From Chryseobacterium mucoviscidosis (GTDB taxonomy: Bacteria; Bacteroidota; Bacteroidia; Flavobacteriales; Weeksellaceae), in assembly GCF_002177115.1 (NCBI RefSeq), contig NZ_MVAG01000057.1, forward strand, positions 239,902 to 303,901: a stretch of DNA of 64,000 bases, written 5' to 3'. The notes below the pieces were generated by a model. The model was not told where the DNA came from, made no database searches, and saw nothing but the letters and a program-made list of their open reading frames with translations. This document shows positions 44,145 to 53,479 of this stretch, piece by piece. Each line of letters begins with the position of its first letter. Positions within the stretch are counted from its first letter, which is position 1. The position numbers and the translations under genes were made by a program.

Positions 44145-45050
44145 ATGATTACGGTAGAATCTGTTTCCAAAAGTTTTAAAAATCGTCCCGCAGTGGACGA
44201 TATTTCCTTTGTTGCCCATGAAAAGGAAATTCTGGTATTGCTGGGAACAAGCGGCTGCGGAAAAACAACTACTTTAAAAATGATCAACCGGCTTATTGAG
44301 TCAGATTCGGGAAGAATTTTAATCGATGGTAAAAATATCAAGGATCATAACGTTGAGCAACTGAGAATGGGAATCGGTTATGTCATGCAGAGTTCAGGTC
44401 TTTTTCCCCATTATACGGTTGCCGAAAATATCGCCGTCGTTCCGAAACTTCAAAAATGGAACTCAAAGCAGATTAAAGACAGAACGGAGGAGCTTATTCA
44501 GAAATTACATTTATCCGGTGATGTTTTAAACAGGTTTCCCCATGAATTAAGCGGCGGACAACAGCAGCGCGTCGGAATAGCCAGAGCTTTAATCGCCAAT
44601 ACTCCCGTCCTACTGATGGACGAACCTTTCGGAGCATTGGATAATATAACGAAATCCGAGATTCATAATGAGTTTAAAACGCTGAATGAGCTTAAAAATA
44701 AAACCATCATTCTGGTAACCCACGATGTATCTGAAGCTTTCGAATTGGGACACAGAATATGTCTTATGGATAAAGGAAAAATAATACAGATCGGAACCCC
44801 GAAAGAAATGATTTACCGTCCTGCGAATGAGTTTGTGAAAAATTTCTTTGCCAATAACCGTTTGACATTAGAATATCGAATCACGAAAATTTCAGATCTG
44901 CAGTTTAAAAATGTTTCAGAAAAAAGATTTGATGAAGATCAGAATATCTGGAATGTTTTGCAGGATCTCAGTACAAATTTCGGAGATGCTGAACTTTACA
45001 ACACAATTACAGCTTCTTTTAATGAATACCGACAAAAACAGTTGACCTGA
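44145..45050 (+). CDS. egtV: ABC transporter ATP-binding subunit, OpuCA/EgtV-like
   Basis: 301 residues from the ATG at 44145 (a TTG lies one codon upstream). Walker A LLGTSGCGKTTTLKM, signature LSGGQQQRVGIARAL, Walker B VLLMDEPFGALD, H-loop VTHDVSEAFELGHRI. It belongs to the quaternary-amine (OpuCA/ProV) type, but the C-terminal ~60 residues are too short for the usual CBS pair. EgtUV, the ergothioneine transporter described in other bacteria, is of this type. Position directly after egtB, and TGATG coupling to the next gene, support that role. Betaine or choline transport is the alternative. Confidence 0.85.
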   Translation: MITVESVSKSFKNRPAVDDISFVAHEKEILVLLGTSGCGKTTTLKMINRLIESDSGRILIDGKNIKDHNVEQLRMGIGYVMQSSGLFPHYTVAENIAVVPKLQKWNSKQIKDRTEELIQKLHLSGDVLNRFPHELSGGQQQRVGIARALIANTPVLLMDEPFGALDNITKSEIHNEFKTLNELKNKTIILVTHDVSEAFELGHRICLMDKGKIIQIGTPKEMIYRPANEFVKNFFANNRLTLEYRITKISDLQFKNVSEKRFDEDQNIWNVLQDLSTNFGDAELYNTITASFNEYRQKQLT

Positions 45051-46612
45051 TGCAGCAAAGTTTATGGCAGTTTCTTGTTGAGCAGCAACACAAGATCTAT
45101 ATTCAGGTGATCCAGCATTTGGGATTAACCTTTATAGCCCTGTTGTTGGCAATTGCTGTCGGTTTGCCGTTGGGAATTTTCATCAGCCGGAAAAAGAAAT
45201 TAGCCACTCCGGTTTTAACGGTTGCCGGAATTTTACAAACGATTCCAAGCATTGCCTTGCTCGGTTTTATGATTCCCGTTTTCGGGATCGGACCGCAACC
45301 CGCCATTGTCGCACTGTTAATTTACGCTTTATTACCCATCATCCGAAATACGTATACAGGAATTTCGGGAGTAAATGACAATATCATTGAAGCGGCAAAA
45401 TCTTTGGGAATGACAAAAAACCAGTTACTTCTGAAAGTAGAATTACCTTTAGCAATGCCGGTTATCGTTGCCGGAATAAGAACTGCCGCAGTAATCAACG
45501 TTGGAGTCGCAACATTGGCTTCTTTTGTTGCAGCGGGAGGTTTGGGAGAATTTATCTTTGGCGGAATTTCCCTGAATAATTCTAATATGATTCTTGCAGG
45601 AGCAATTCCAGCCGCTTTACTGGCGGTTATTGTAGATCAGATGATTGCTTTTGTTCAGAAATCAGAATATCGTACAATCAGAAAAATGATATGGATTATT
45701 CCTTTACTGCTGATTGTTGCAGGAGGAATTTATTTTTGGAATAAAAACTCATCAACCCAATTAAAAGCAGGTTTTACCCCTGAATTTATGGGAAGAAAAG
45801 ATGGAAATATCGGCTTGAAAAAGATTTATCAATTAAATGTGAATCCTAATGTTGTTAATGACGCTCTCATGTACAAAGCTCTGTATGAAGGCAAACTAGA
45901 CCTTATCAGCGGATATTCTACCGATGGAAGAATAAAAGCATACGATCTTTTGGTTCTTGATGATGATAAAAAAATATTTCCGCCTTACTTCGCTGCTCCT
46001 ATTATTAAAGAAAAAACGTTGCAGAAATATCCTGATCTCGAAAAGACGCTCAACCTTCTTTCAGGAAAAATCAATGATTCCGTGATGACCGAACTGAACT
46101 ATCAGACAGATTATCTTCATCAGGTTCCTGAAAAAGTAGCAAAAGAATTTTTAATCAGGAATAATCTGTACAAAGCACCTCAAGAAGCAGGAAATCAAAC
46201 CGTCCGGATCGGATCAAAAATTTTTGGAGAACAATATATTCTTGCCGAAATCTACCGAATGCTCATCGAAGGAAACACAAACTATAAAGTTGAAACCAAA
46301 ACAGGACTGGGCGGAACAAAAATCTGTTTTGATGCCTTAATGAATGACGCCATTGATTTTTACCCGGAATATACAGGTACCGGATTGCTGGTTCTGCTCA
46401 CTCCGGATCATAAAACGATTGAAAGTGTGACCAAAAGCCCTGATCTTACCTATCAGTTTGTACAAAATGAATTCATCAAAAAATATAAAATCCGCTGGCT
46501 GAAACCCATTGGATTTAATAATGCTTATGCGCTCGTTATGCGAAAAAAACAGGCAAATGAGCTCAAAATAAAATCCATAACAGATTTAAAAAACATGGAG
46601 ACCGGAAAATAA
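45050..46612 (+). CDS. egtU: ABC permease-substrate-binding fusion, EgtU-like, with circularly permuted binding domain
   Basis: 520 residues. About 1-230 are an OpuCB/ProW-type permease with EAA loop EAAKSLGMTKNQLLLKVELP and a final membrane anchor. The rest is an OpuAC-type (PF04069-like) binding domain in reversed order of halves: residues 238-375 (GFTPEFMGRKDGNIGLKKIY ... ELNYQTDYLHQVPEKVAKEF) are normally the C-terminal half and 385-516 (VRIGSKIFGEQYILAE, TGLGGTKICFDAL, DFYPEYTGTG, WLKPIGFNNAYAL ... ITDL) the N-terminal half. The protein end ITDLKNMETGK is what normally precedes the GFTPEF segment. Ligand is inferred as ergothioneine from the egt operon. Confidence 0.85.
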   Translation: MQQSLWQFLVEQQHKIYIQVIQHLGLTFIALLLAIAVGLPLGIFISRKKKLATPVLTVAGILQTIPSIALLGFMIPVFGIGPQPAIVALLIYALLPIIRNTYTGISGVNDNIIEAAKSLGMTKNQLLLKVELPLAMPVIVAGIRTAAVINVGVATLASFVAAGGLGEFIFGGISLNNSNMILAGAIPAALLAVIVDQMIAFVQKSEYRTIRKMIWIIPLLLIVAGGIYFWNKNSSTQLKAGFTPEFMGRKDGNIGLKKIYQLNVNPNVVNDALMYKALYEGKLDLISGYSTDGRIKAYDLLVLDDDKKIFPPYFAAPIIKEKTLQKYPDLEKTLNLLSGKINDSVMTELNYQTDYLHQVPEKVAKEFLIRNNLYKAPQEAGNQTVRIGSKIFGEQYILAEIYRMLIEGNTNYKVETKTGLGGTKICFDALMNDAIDFYPEYTGTGLLVLLTPDHKTIESVTKSPDLTYQFVQNEFIKKYKIRWLKPIGFNNAYALVMRKKQANELKIKSITDLKNMETGK

Positions 46613-46634
46613 TTTCCGCTGTACTAATTTTAAA

Positions 46635-46803
46635 TTTAACCACAAAAGATACAAAAGACTTTATTGGATTTATTTAAAGTATTTCAAAAGTCTGCAAAGA
46701 GAAAAAATCTTTGATTTTTTTAACTTATGTGCTCTTTTTTCCATTAAGTATTAAATTCAAGAAACTAAAGTGTTTAAATCTTTTGTGGTAAAAAAGGTTA
46801 AAT
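46635..46803. repeat. P-type inverted repeat, diverged copy P3
   Basis: TTTAACCACAAAAGATACAA at the left and ATCTTTTGTGGTAAAAAAGG + TTAAA at the right are inverted; the core has AAAAATCTTTGATTTTTTTAA as in P1. It fills the gap between egtU and the glycosylase gene. Confidence 0.6.
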
Positions 46804-46843
46804 AAATTTAACGATAAAGATTGTAAAACAAAACGCAAAAGAG

Positions 46844-47485
46844 ATGACTGATGAAATACTGACTTTCAATACCTCAAATTTTCATGAGATGTGTGATTTT
46901 CTCGCGAATTGTGATCAGGATTTAAAATTAATTATCGAAAATCATGGTTATCCTCCGATGTGGAACCGAGAAAATACTTTTGAAACCCTCGTTCATATCA
47001 TTCTGGAACAACAGGTTTCTCTCGCTTCAGCTTTAGCCGCATTACATAAACTGAAAGAAAAAATTACAGAAATCACTCCTGAAAACATTCTTAGTCTTAC
47101 GGATGCCGAAATGAGAGAATGCTATGTAAGCCGACAGAAAAATACGTATATCAAAGGTCTGGCAAATTCAATACTGGAAGGAAAAATCAATCTTGAGAAA
47201 TTCCAGGAAATGTCTGATGAAAAAATTAGGGAAACATTAATCAGCTTAAAAGGCATCGGAAACTGGACGACCGATATTTATCTTATGCTTGCTCTGCAAC
47301 GAACCGACATTTTTCCTATCGGAGATCTTGCCGTAGTAAATGCATTAAAAAAAATTAAACGGCTGCCTCCGAAAATATCCAGAGAAGAAATCATTACCAT
47401 CAGTGAAGAGTGGAAACCGCTCAGATCTGTTGCTACAATGATACTTTGGCACTATTACTTATCAGATTCAGCCAGTAAAAAATGA
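46844..47485 (+). CDS. DNA-3-methyladenine glycosylase, AlkA-like (HhH-GPD)
   Basis: 213 residues. Removes alkylated bases from DNA in base excision repair. The helix-hairpin-helix LISLKGIGNWTTDIYLMLAL is followed by the catalytic Asp in IFPIGDLAVVNALKK; the earlier VHIILEQQVSLASALAALHK is also conserved. It lacks the N-terminal AlkA_N domain, as in the short DNA-3-methyladenine glycosylase 2 group. Not linked in function to its neighbours. Confidence 0.9.
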   Translation: MTDEILTFNTSNFHEMCDFLANCDQDLKLIIENHGYPPMWNRENTFETLVHIILEQQVSLASALAALHKLKEKITEITPENILSLTDAEMRECYVSRQKNTYIKGLANSILEGKINLEKFQEMSDEKIRETLISLKGIGNWTTDIYLMLALQRTDIFPIGDLAVVNALKKIKRLPPKISREEIITISEEWKPLRSVATMILWHYYLSDSASKK

Positions 47486-47512
47486 TGGTTTTTTTATAAA
47501 TTCAATTTTCAT

Positions 47513-47543
47513 TTTGTCAGTTTACAGAATTGTTATATCTTTG
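47513..47543 (+). promoter_or_regulatory. Consensus promoter of the pyrB-carA-carB operon
   Basis: TTTG (47513-47516), 19-base spacer, TATCTTTG (47536-47543), the best Bacteroidota promoter match in the window. Transcription should start about four bases on, at about 47547, just before a leader ORF. Confidence 0.75.
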
Positions 47544-47549
47544 CACCTA

Positions 47550-47621
47550 ATGAATAACACAGTATTTATATCATTAGAATTACCGGGCGTAGACGCCCTT
47601 TACGATATTTATTTATTTTAA
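47550..47621 (+). CDS. Putative pyr leader peptide, 23 codons
   Basis: ATG at 47550, TAA at 47619-47621; product starts MNNTVFISLELPGVDALYD and ends IYLF. It begins only a few bases after the predicted transcription start, so it would be read as a nearly leaderless message. The middle codons overlap a GGGCG-TAGA-CGCCC hairpin (47585-47598) and the last seven codons are U-rich (TTTACGATATTTATTTATTTTA). The stop codon touches the base of the terminator hairpin. This is the layout of UTP-sensing leader peptides such as pyrL of E. coli; translation is not proven. Confidence 0.55.
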   Translation: MNNTVFISLELPGVDALYDIYLF

Positions 47622-47649
47622 GCGAAGATATTTTCTTCGCTTTTTTTTT
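47620..47649 (+). terminator. Intrinsic terminator/attenuator before pyrB
   Basis: AAGCGAAGA (47620-47628), loop TATTT, TCTTCGCTT (47634-47642) and nine T in all, 21 bases before the pyrB ATG and downstream of the operon promoter. A full terminator in a leader indicates attenuation control. Confidence 0.8.
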
Positions 47650-47669
47650 GTAAAAAATTTAAAGACAAT

Positions 47670-48560
47670 ATGTTTACGATTACAGAACTAAGCAACGAGA
47701 GAATCAACAGTATAGTAACAGAAGCATTGGCTTTTGCGAACGGGAAAACTGCCAAAATTGAAGGAGAGGTTTTCTGTTCCAATCTTTTCTTCGAAGACAG
47801 TACAAGAACGAAAACAAGTTTTGATATTGCTGAAAGAAAATTAGGATTGCAGGTCGTTCCTTTCGATGCTTCCCACAGTTCTGTAAACAAAGGAGAGAGT
47901 CTTTATGATACGGTAAAAACCATCGAAAGTCTGGGCGTAAATCTTGTCGTAATCAGAGATAAGAAAGACCGGTATTTCGATGAACTGAAAAATATAAAAA
48001 TTCCGGTGATCAACGGAGGAGACGGAACAGGAAACCACCCTTCACAATGTATGCTGGATTTAATGACGATCTATCAGGAATTCGGAAAATTTGAAGGATT
48101 AAAAGTAGGAATCGTTGGAGACGTAAAACACAGCAGAGTGGCAAACTCCAATGCCGAAGCGTTAAGAAGATTAGGCGCAAAAGTATATTTCTCAGGACCG
48201 GAACAGTGGTTTGACGAAGGAGCCTTAATCAACGGAACCTATCTAAATATTGATGAAATGATCCATGATGTAGATGTTCTGATGTTATTAAGAATCCAGC
48301 ACGAAAGACATGATGCGAAAATGAGTTTCTCCGCTTCAGAATATCACAAAAAATATGGTTTAACCAAAGAAAGAGAAAAAGCCATGAAAAAAGAAGCCAT
48401 CATCATGCATCCTGCACCCATCAACAGAGGAGTGGAAATTGATGACGATTTGGTAGAATGCGAACGCTCAAGAGTTTTCAAACAAATGCAGAACGGTGTT
48501 TTCGCAAGAATGGCAATCTTAAAAGAAGCCTTGGAAAAACAAGGTTATACTTTTAAATAA
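47670..48560 (+). CDS. pyrB: Aspartate carbamoyltransferase catalytic subunit
   Basis: 296 residues, usual for a catalytic chain. Condenses carbamoyl phosphate and aspartate, first committed step of pyrimidine synthesis. [19 protein letters not shown] is the carbamoyl-phosphate loop, [18 protein letters not shown] the central substrate region, [11 protein letters not shown] and [13 protein letters not shown] the aspartate side. No regulatory chain pyrI follows, so allosteric control by PyrI is not expected; control by the leader is likely. carA and carB follow on the same strand. Confidence 0.96.
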   Translation: MFTITELSNERINSIVTEALAFANGKTAKIEGEVFCSNLFFEDSTRTKTSFDIAERKLGLQVVPFDASHSSVNKGESLYDTVKTIESLGVNLVVIRDKKDRYFDELKNIKIPVINGGDGTGNHPSQCMLDLMTIYQEFGKFEGLKVGIVGDVKHSRVANSNAEALRRLGAKVYFSGPEQWFDEGALINGTYLNIDEMIHDVDVLMLLRIQHERHDAKMSFSASEYHKKYGLTKEREKAMKKEAIIMHPAPINRGVEIDDDLVECERSRVFKQMQNGVFARMAILKEALEKQGYTFK

Positions 48561-48612
48561 GAACCAAGGTAAAAGAGCCAAGGTAAAAGTAAAAAGAATC
48601 AAGTAGTAAGCC

Positions 48613-48683
48613 GACCCGAAAGGGTCAAACAACAATAGCCGTGGGTAAAACCCATGGAAAAGAAAAAAAAGCCTCGTAGAGGC
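48613..48683 (+). repeat. REP and a second small hairpin upstream of carA
   Basis: REP at 48613-48657: GACCC-GAAA-GGGTC, spacer, CCGTGGGTAAAACCCATGG. Both stems differ from the standard REP but the pairing is kept by changes on both sides. A separate GCCTC-GTA-GAGGC hairpin follows at 48671-48683. The ATG inside the REP (48654) opens an 18-codon frame ending 9 bases before carA. Confidence 0.75.
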
Positions 48684-48719
48684 GACCTGTTAATAAAAAA
48701 GAAAATCTAAATAAAGAAA

Positions 48720-49793
48720 ATGAAGAAAAAATTAATACTGGAGTCCGGTGAAGTGTTTCACGGAGAAGGTTTCGGAGCAGAATTGGAAACTGCAGGAGAG
48801 GTGGTTTTCAATACCGGAATGACAGGGTATCAGGAATTGATCTCTGATCCGTCTTACTGCGGTCAGATTGTTTGCATGACCTATCCGCTTATCGGAAACT
48901 ATGGAATTAATAGAGATGATTATGAGAGTATTGAACCGGCAATTAAAGGACTTATCGTAAAAGAACTTTGTGATCTGCCATCCAACTTCCGTACTCAGAT
49001 TACTTTAGATGAATTATTTAAAAAGAAAAACCTTTCCGGAATTTCAGGGATCGATACCAGAAGACTCACCAGAATTCTTCGTAACCACGGAGTGGTGAAA
49101 GGGAAAATCGTAAACGCTGATGCCGATGAAAGCACAGTAGTTTCAGAATTAAAATCAACCAACTTCCCAACAAATCAGGTACAGCAGGTTTCCACAAAAA
49201 CACCTTACGCAAATCCGGGAAGAGGCTTAAAAGTAGTATTGGTAGATTTTGGTTCCAAATTAGGAATTATCAGAGAGTTATCTCAAAGAAACTGCGATAT
49301 CACAGTCGTTTCTCAGAACGTAACTGCAGAAGAAATCTTACTGATGAATCCGGACGGAGTGATGCTTTCTAATGGTCCCGGAGATCCTGAAGATAACCAA
49401 CAGGCTTTAGAAATGATCAGAGGAATTTTAGGAAAAGTTCCGATCTTCGGAATCTGTTTAGGACACCAGTTAATTGGTTTGGCTTGCGGCGCAAAAACGT
49501 TCAAGTTGAAATTCGGACACAGAGGTGGAAACCATCCGGTTTTAGATGTAGAGAAAAACAAAGTGGCGATCACTTCTCAGAACCACGGTTACGCAGTAGA
49601 TCAGGAAAGTTTAAAAAATACAGACTTAATAGAAACACACATCGCACTGAACGACAGAACAAACGAAGGTCTGAAACACAAAATTCACCCTTGTTTCTCC
49701 GTTCAGTATCACCCTGAAGCAAGCCCGGGTCCAGAAGATGCAAATTATTTGTTCGATGAATTCATCCAGCTAATGGAGGATTTTAAAAAGTAG
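48720..49793 (+). CDS. carA: Carbamoyl-phosphate synthase small (glutaminase) subunit
   Basis: 357 residues. Releases ammonia from glutamine for CarB. N-terminal domain LESGEVFHGEGFGAE and GMTGYQELISDPSYCGQIV; class I glutaminase with FGICLGHQLIGLACG (nucleophile Cys) and HPEASPGPEDANYLFDEF for the catalytic His/Glu. Product serves both pyrB here and the arginine cluster 10 kb upstream. Separated from carB by 270 bases of repeats. Confidence 0.97.
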   Translation: MKKKLILESGEVFHGEGFGAELETAGEVVFNTGMTGYQELISDPSYCGQIVCMTYPLIGNYGINRDDYESIEPAIKGLIVKELCDLPSNFRTQITLDELFKKKNLSGISGIDTRRLTRILRNHGVVKGKIVNADADESTVVSELKSTNFPTNQVQQVSTKTPYANPGRGLKVVLVDFGSKLGIIRELSQRNCDITVVSQNVTAEEILLMNPDGVMLSNGPGDPEDNQQALEMIRGILGKVPIFGICLGHQLIGLACGAKTFKLKFGHRGGNHPVLDVEKNKVAITSQNHGYAVDQESLKNTDLIETHIALNDRTNEGLKHKIHPCFSVQYHPEASPGPEDANYLFDEFIQLMEDFKK

Positions 49794-49801
49794 AAAATTA
49801 A

Positions 49802-49909
49802 TTTGGGCAGCTTAATCCGCCTTCCGCTCCCAATCTTTTTTGCAGGACTTTTCGGCGAAAACAGAATAAACAGGATGGCAAAAAAGGATTTGCGCTCAAG
49901 TCGGGCTGC
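49802..49909. repeat. GGGCAGC...GGGCTGC repeat, copy G2
   Basis: Starts TTTGGGCAGCTTAATCCGCC and ends CTCAAGTCGGGCTGC, as G1 (33317-33423). The interior has AATCTTTTTTGC facing GCAAAAAAGGATT, a hairpin only partly kept in G1. Confidence 0.7.
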
Positions 49910-49933
49910 GTGCAATTCGCTGCAAAATTAAAG

Positions 49934-50035
49934 AATCCGAAGGATTCAATATGAATAGCCGTAGGTGCAACCTATGGAAAACGGTGGACATCATGAAAAT
50001 GGTGAAACAACCAACATCAGAACCCGAAAGGGTTC
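49934..50035 (+). repeat. REP plus half-REP upstream of carB
   Basis: REP at 49934-49977 begins AATCC-GAA-GGATT (a compensated change from AACCC/GGGTT) and ends CCGTAGGTGCAACCTATGG. A lone first hairpin AACCCGAAAGGGTTC follows at 50021-50035. The ATG of the REP (49974) is in frame with carB. Confidence 0.75.
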
Positions 50036-50063
50036 AACATCAACAAAAAGGATAAATTTAAAA

Positions 50064-53000
50064 ATGAAAAGAAACGACATAAAAACAATTTTAGTAATCG
50101 GTTCAGGTCCCATCATTATCGGTCAGGCGGCGGAATTTGATTACGCAGGAACGCAGGCTTGCTTATCTTTAAAAGAAGAAGGCTACAAGGTAATTTTGAT
50201 TAATTCAAACCCTGCAACCATTATGACGGATGTTGAAATCGCAGATAAAGTCTACATCGAGCCGATTTCACTTCAGTTTGTAAGTCACATCATCAGAAAA
50301 GAACGTCCCGATGCGCTGTTACCAACGCTTGGAGGACAAACCGGACTGAATATGGCGGTAGAACTGGAAAAATCAGGAATTTTGGAAGAATGCAAAGTTG
50401 AGGTGTTGGGAACCAAACTTTCAGCCATCAACAGAGCGGAAGACAGAGACCTTTTCCGTGAACTGATGAGAGAACTGAACGAACCCGTTCCGGAATCTGA
50501 CATCGTAAACACAGTAGAAGGAGCATTAAATTTTGCCGACAGAATCGGGTATCCTGTTATTGTTCGTCCGGCTTTCACCATGGGTGGAACAGGAGGAGGT
50601 ATCGCTTCCAACGAAACTGAACTGAAAGAAATTGCTGAACTGGGATTAAAACACAGTCCCGTAACACAATGTCTGATTGAAAAATCAATCGCAGGTTTCA
50701 AAGAAATAGAATACGAAGTAATGCGTGATGCAAACGACAACGCCATTGTGGTTTGTAACATGGAAAATATAGATCCGGTTGGAGTTCACACAGGAGATTC
50801 AATCGTTGTGGCACCTTCTCAGACGCTTTCAGACAGAGAATACCAGTTGTTGAGAAACGCTTCACTTAAAATCATCAGAGCATTAGGAATTGAAGGAGGA
50901 TGTAACGTACAGTTGGCTTTAGACCCGCATTCATTCGATTATTATATCATTGAGGTGAATCCGAGAGTTTCCCGTTCATCCGCTTTAGCATCAAAAGCAA
51001 CAGGTTATCCGATTGCAAAAATTGCTGCGAAAATTGCGGTAGGATTAACGCTGGATGAAATCATGAATCCGGTGACAGGGAAGACATACGCTTGTTTCGA
51101 GCCGGCTTTGGATTATGTAGTCACTAAATTCCCAAGATTCCCTTTCGATAAATTCGAAACAGCGGACAGAAGATTATCAACCCAGATGAAAGCTACGGGT
51201 GAAGTAATGGCAATCGGAAGAAATTTCGAAGAATCTTTACAGAAAGCCATCCGTTCTCTGGAAACCGGAATTAAACATATTGGTTTAAAAACCAAGCAGG
51301 CAGCAGCTTTAACGGCTGAAGAAATTGAAAGAAGAATCAGAGTTTGTGATGACGAAAGATTATTCATCATCGGAGATGCTTTAAGAAGAGGGTACGACTG
51401 GGAACAGATCGTAGAATGGAGCAAAATTGATAAATTCTTCATCTGGAAAATCAAAAAACTGATTGATTTCGAAAAGACAATCGCAGAAAATAAATTCAGC
51501 AAAGAAATTTTACTGGAAGCTAAAAAACTAGGTTTTGCAGATGTAAATATTTCAGTTCTCTGGAACGTAACAGAGCGTGAAGTGTTCAATTTCAGAAAAG
51601 AAAACGGAGTAATGCCGGTATATAAAATGGTAGACACCTGCGCGGCGGAATTCGAATCTGAAACACCCTATTTCTACGGAACGTACGAAGAAGAAAACGA
51701 ATCTGTAGTTTCAGACAAAGAAAAAATCATCGTTCTTGGTTCAGGGCCTATCAGAATCGGACAGGGTGTTGAGTTTGATTACGCAACGGTGCATTCAGTT
51801 TGGGCCATCAAAGAAATGGGTTACGAAGCGATTATCATCAACAATAACCCGGAAACAGTTTCTACAGACTTCTCGATTTCAGATAAACTATACTTCGAGC
51901 CTTTAACGGAAGAAGATGTAATGAACATCATCGAGCTGGAAAAACCAAAAGGCGTTGTGGTACAGTTCGGAGGACAGACAGCTATCAACTTAGCAGATAA
52001 ATTAGCCGCTCATGGAGTTGAGATTTTGGGAACTTCCCTGGAAGATCTGGACAGAGCGGAAAACAGGGATAAATTCGAAAAAGCGCTTCAGGAAATGCAG
52101 ATTCCGCAGCCTTTAGGAAAAACATCGGTTTCAAAAGAAGAAGCAATAAAAATTGCCAACGAGATCGGTTATCCGGTGTTGGTTCGTCCGAGCTACGTTT
52201 TGGGAGGAAGAGCGATGGAAATCGTGTACACGGAAACAGAACTGGCGCACTATATGGAAAATGCAGTGGAAGCAAGCCCAGAACATCCCGTTTTGGTTGA
52301 CAAATACATGGTAGGAAAAGAAGTGGAAATTGATGCCATCTGCGACGGTGAAACAGTAATCATTCCGGGAATTATGGAGCACATCGAAAGAGCTGGAGTT
52401 CACTCCGGAGACTCGATTGCGGTATATCCTCCACAGAATATTTCACCAAGCGAGATCGAAACTTTGGTTGATTACACGAAAAGATTGGCGAAAGGATTAA
52501 ATGTGATCGGATTAATGAACATCCAGTATGTTCTTTTCGAAGGAAACGTTTATGTGATCGAAGTAAACCCAAGATCATCGAGAACCGTACCTTTCTTATC
52601 TAAAATCACCGATGTTCCGATGGCAAATCTGGCTACAAAAGCAATTTTGGGACAAAAACTGAAAGATTTAGGCTACGAAAGCGGACTGGTTCCAAACAAA
52701 GAAGGGGTTTTCGTAAAAGTTCCGGTGTTCTCTTTCTCAAAATTAACAAAAGTAGATATCTCTCTAGGACCAGAAATGAAGTCTACAGGAGAGGTTATGG
52801 GGAAAGACACCACTTTGGAGAAAGCTTTATACAAAGGATTGGTTGCGGCAGGAAGAAAAGTTCCGATGCACGGTTCGATTTTGTTTACGGTTGCTGATAA
52901 GCATAAGCAGGAAGCGGCTGATCTGGCAGCAAGATTCCACGAAGTTGGTTTCAGAATCTGGGCAACAGAAGGAACGGCAAAATTCTTTGAAGAAAAAGGA

Positions 53001-53243
53001 ATTCCATGCAAAATCGGATATAAAATCGGGGAGGAGAGTGTCAACCTGATCGACCTGATCCAAAAAGGAAAAGTGCAGTACGTTGTGAACACGATGACGA
53101 AAGGAAAACAGTCGGAAAGAGATGGTTTCCAGATCAGAAGAATGAGTGTGGAAAACGGCGTACCTTGCTTAACATCCATGGATACAGTAGAAGCCATCCT
53201 GAAAGTTATCGAAAGCATGAGTTTCAAAATGGAGACAATGTAG
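50064..53243 (+). CDS. carB: Carbamoyl-phosphate synthase large subunit
   Basis: 1059 residues from [20 protein letters not shown] at 50064, the conserved N-terminus; the frame is open back to 49965 only because it runs through the REP. Two homologous ATP-grasp halves: the first begins at residue 1 and has [14 protein letters not shown], the second begins near 555 with [20 protein letters not shown] and has [14 protein letters not shown]. The C-terminal MGS-like allosteric domain (from about 935) ends the protein. Full length, last gene of the pyrB-carA-carB operon, followed by a terminator. Confidence 0.97.
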   Translation: MKRNDIKTILVIGSGPIIIGQAAEFDYAGTQACLSLKEEGYKVILINSNPATIMTDVEIADKVYIEPISLQFVSHIIRKERPDALLPTLGGQTGLNMAVELEKSGILEECKVEVLGTKLSAINRAEDRDLFRELMRELNEPVPESDIVNTVEGALNFADRIGYPVIVRPAFTMGGTGGGIASNETELKEIAELGLKHSPVTQCLIEKSIAGFKEIEYEVMRDANDNAIVVCNMENIDPVGVHTGDSIVVAPSQTLSDREYQLLRNASLKIIRALGIEGGCNVQLALDPHSFDYYIIEVNPRVSRSSALASKATGYPIAKIAAKIAVGLTLDEIMNPVTGKTYACFEPALDYVVTKFPRFPFDKFETADRRLSTQMKATGEVMAIGRNFEESLQKAIRSLETGIKHIGLKTKQAAALTAEEIERRIRVCDDERLFIIGDALRRGYDWEQIVEWSKIDKFFIWKIKKLIDFEKTIAENKFSKEILLEAKKLGFADVNISVLWNVTEREVFNFRKENGVMPVYKMVDTCAAEFESETPYFYGTYEEENESVVSDKEKIIVLGSGPIRIGQGVEFDYATVHSVWAIKEMGYEAIIINNNPETVSTDFSISDKLYFEPLTEEDVMNIIELEKPKGVVVQFGGQTAINLADKLAAHGVEILGTSLEDLDRAENRDKFEKALQEMQIPQPLGKTSVSKEEAIKIANEIGYPVLVRPSYVLGGRAMEIVYTETELAHYMENAVEASPEHPVLVDKYMVGKEVEIDAICDGETVIIPGIMEHIERAGVHSGDSIAVYPPQNISPSEIETLVDYTKRLAKGLNVIGLMNIQYVLFEGNVYVIEVNPRSSRTVPFLSKITDVPMANLATKAILGQKLKDLGYESGLVPNKEGVFVKVPVFSFSKLTKVDISLGPEMKSTGEVMGKDTTLEKALYKGLVAAGRKVPMHGSILFTVADKHKQEAADLAARFHEVGFRIWATEGTAKFFEEKGIPCKIGYKIGEESVNLIDLIQKGKVQYVVNTMTKGKQSERDGFQIRRMSVENGVPCLTSMDTVEAILKVIESMSFKMETM

Positions 53244-53275
53244 TTTTCGGAAATTTGAATGATTTACCATAAATC

Positions 53276-53315
53276 AAACCTCACAGGTTTTTAAAACCTG
53301 TGAGGTTTTGTTTTT
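53276..53315 (+). terminator. Intrinsic terminator of the pyrB-carA-carB operon
   Basis: AAACCTCACAGGTTTT / AAAACCTGTGAGGTTT (16-bp stem) followed by TGTTTTT, 33 bases after the carB stop. Confidence 0.85.
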
Positions 53316-53479
53316 ACATGATTTTCGAATTAAATAAAGTAAAAGCGGGAGATTTTTTCTTCTGCTTTTTTTATAGAGATTTTTCAGAATTTTTTGAAGT
53401 AAAATTAAATCAATAATAATTTAATAATTCCGTACATTAGATTTTTTAAAAACTATAACACGGTCCTATAAAGTAAACC

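Noticed and set aside
44145..46612. Osmoprotectant (glycine betaine) uptake system as the primary call
   Set aside because: Family membership allows it, but direct coupling to egtD-egtB makes ergothioneine the better hypothesis; kept as the alternative.
49965..50063. 33-residue N-terminal extension of CarB
   Set aside because: Consists of translated REP sequence; the conserved CarB start MKRNDIKT is at 50064.
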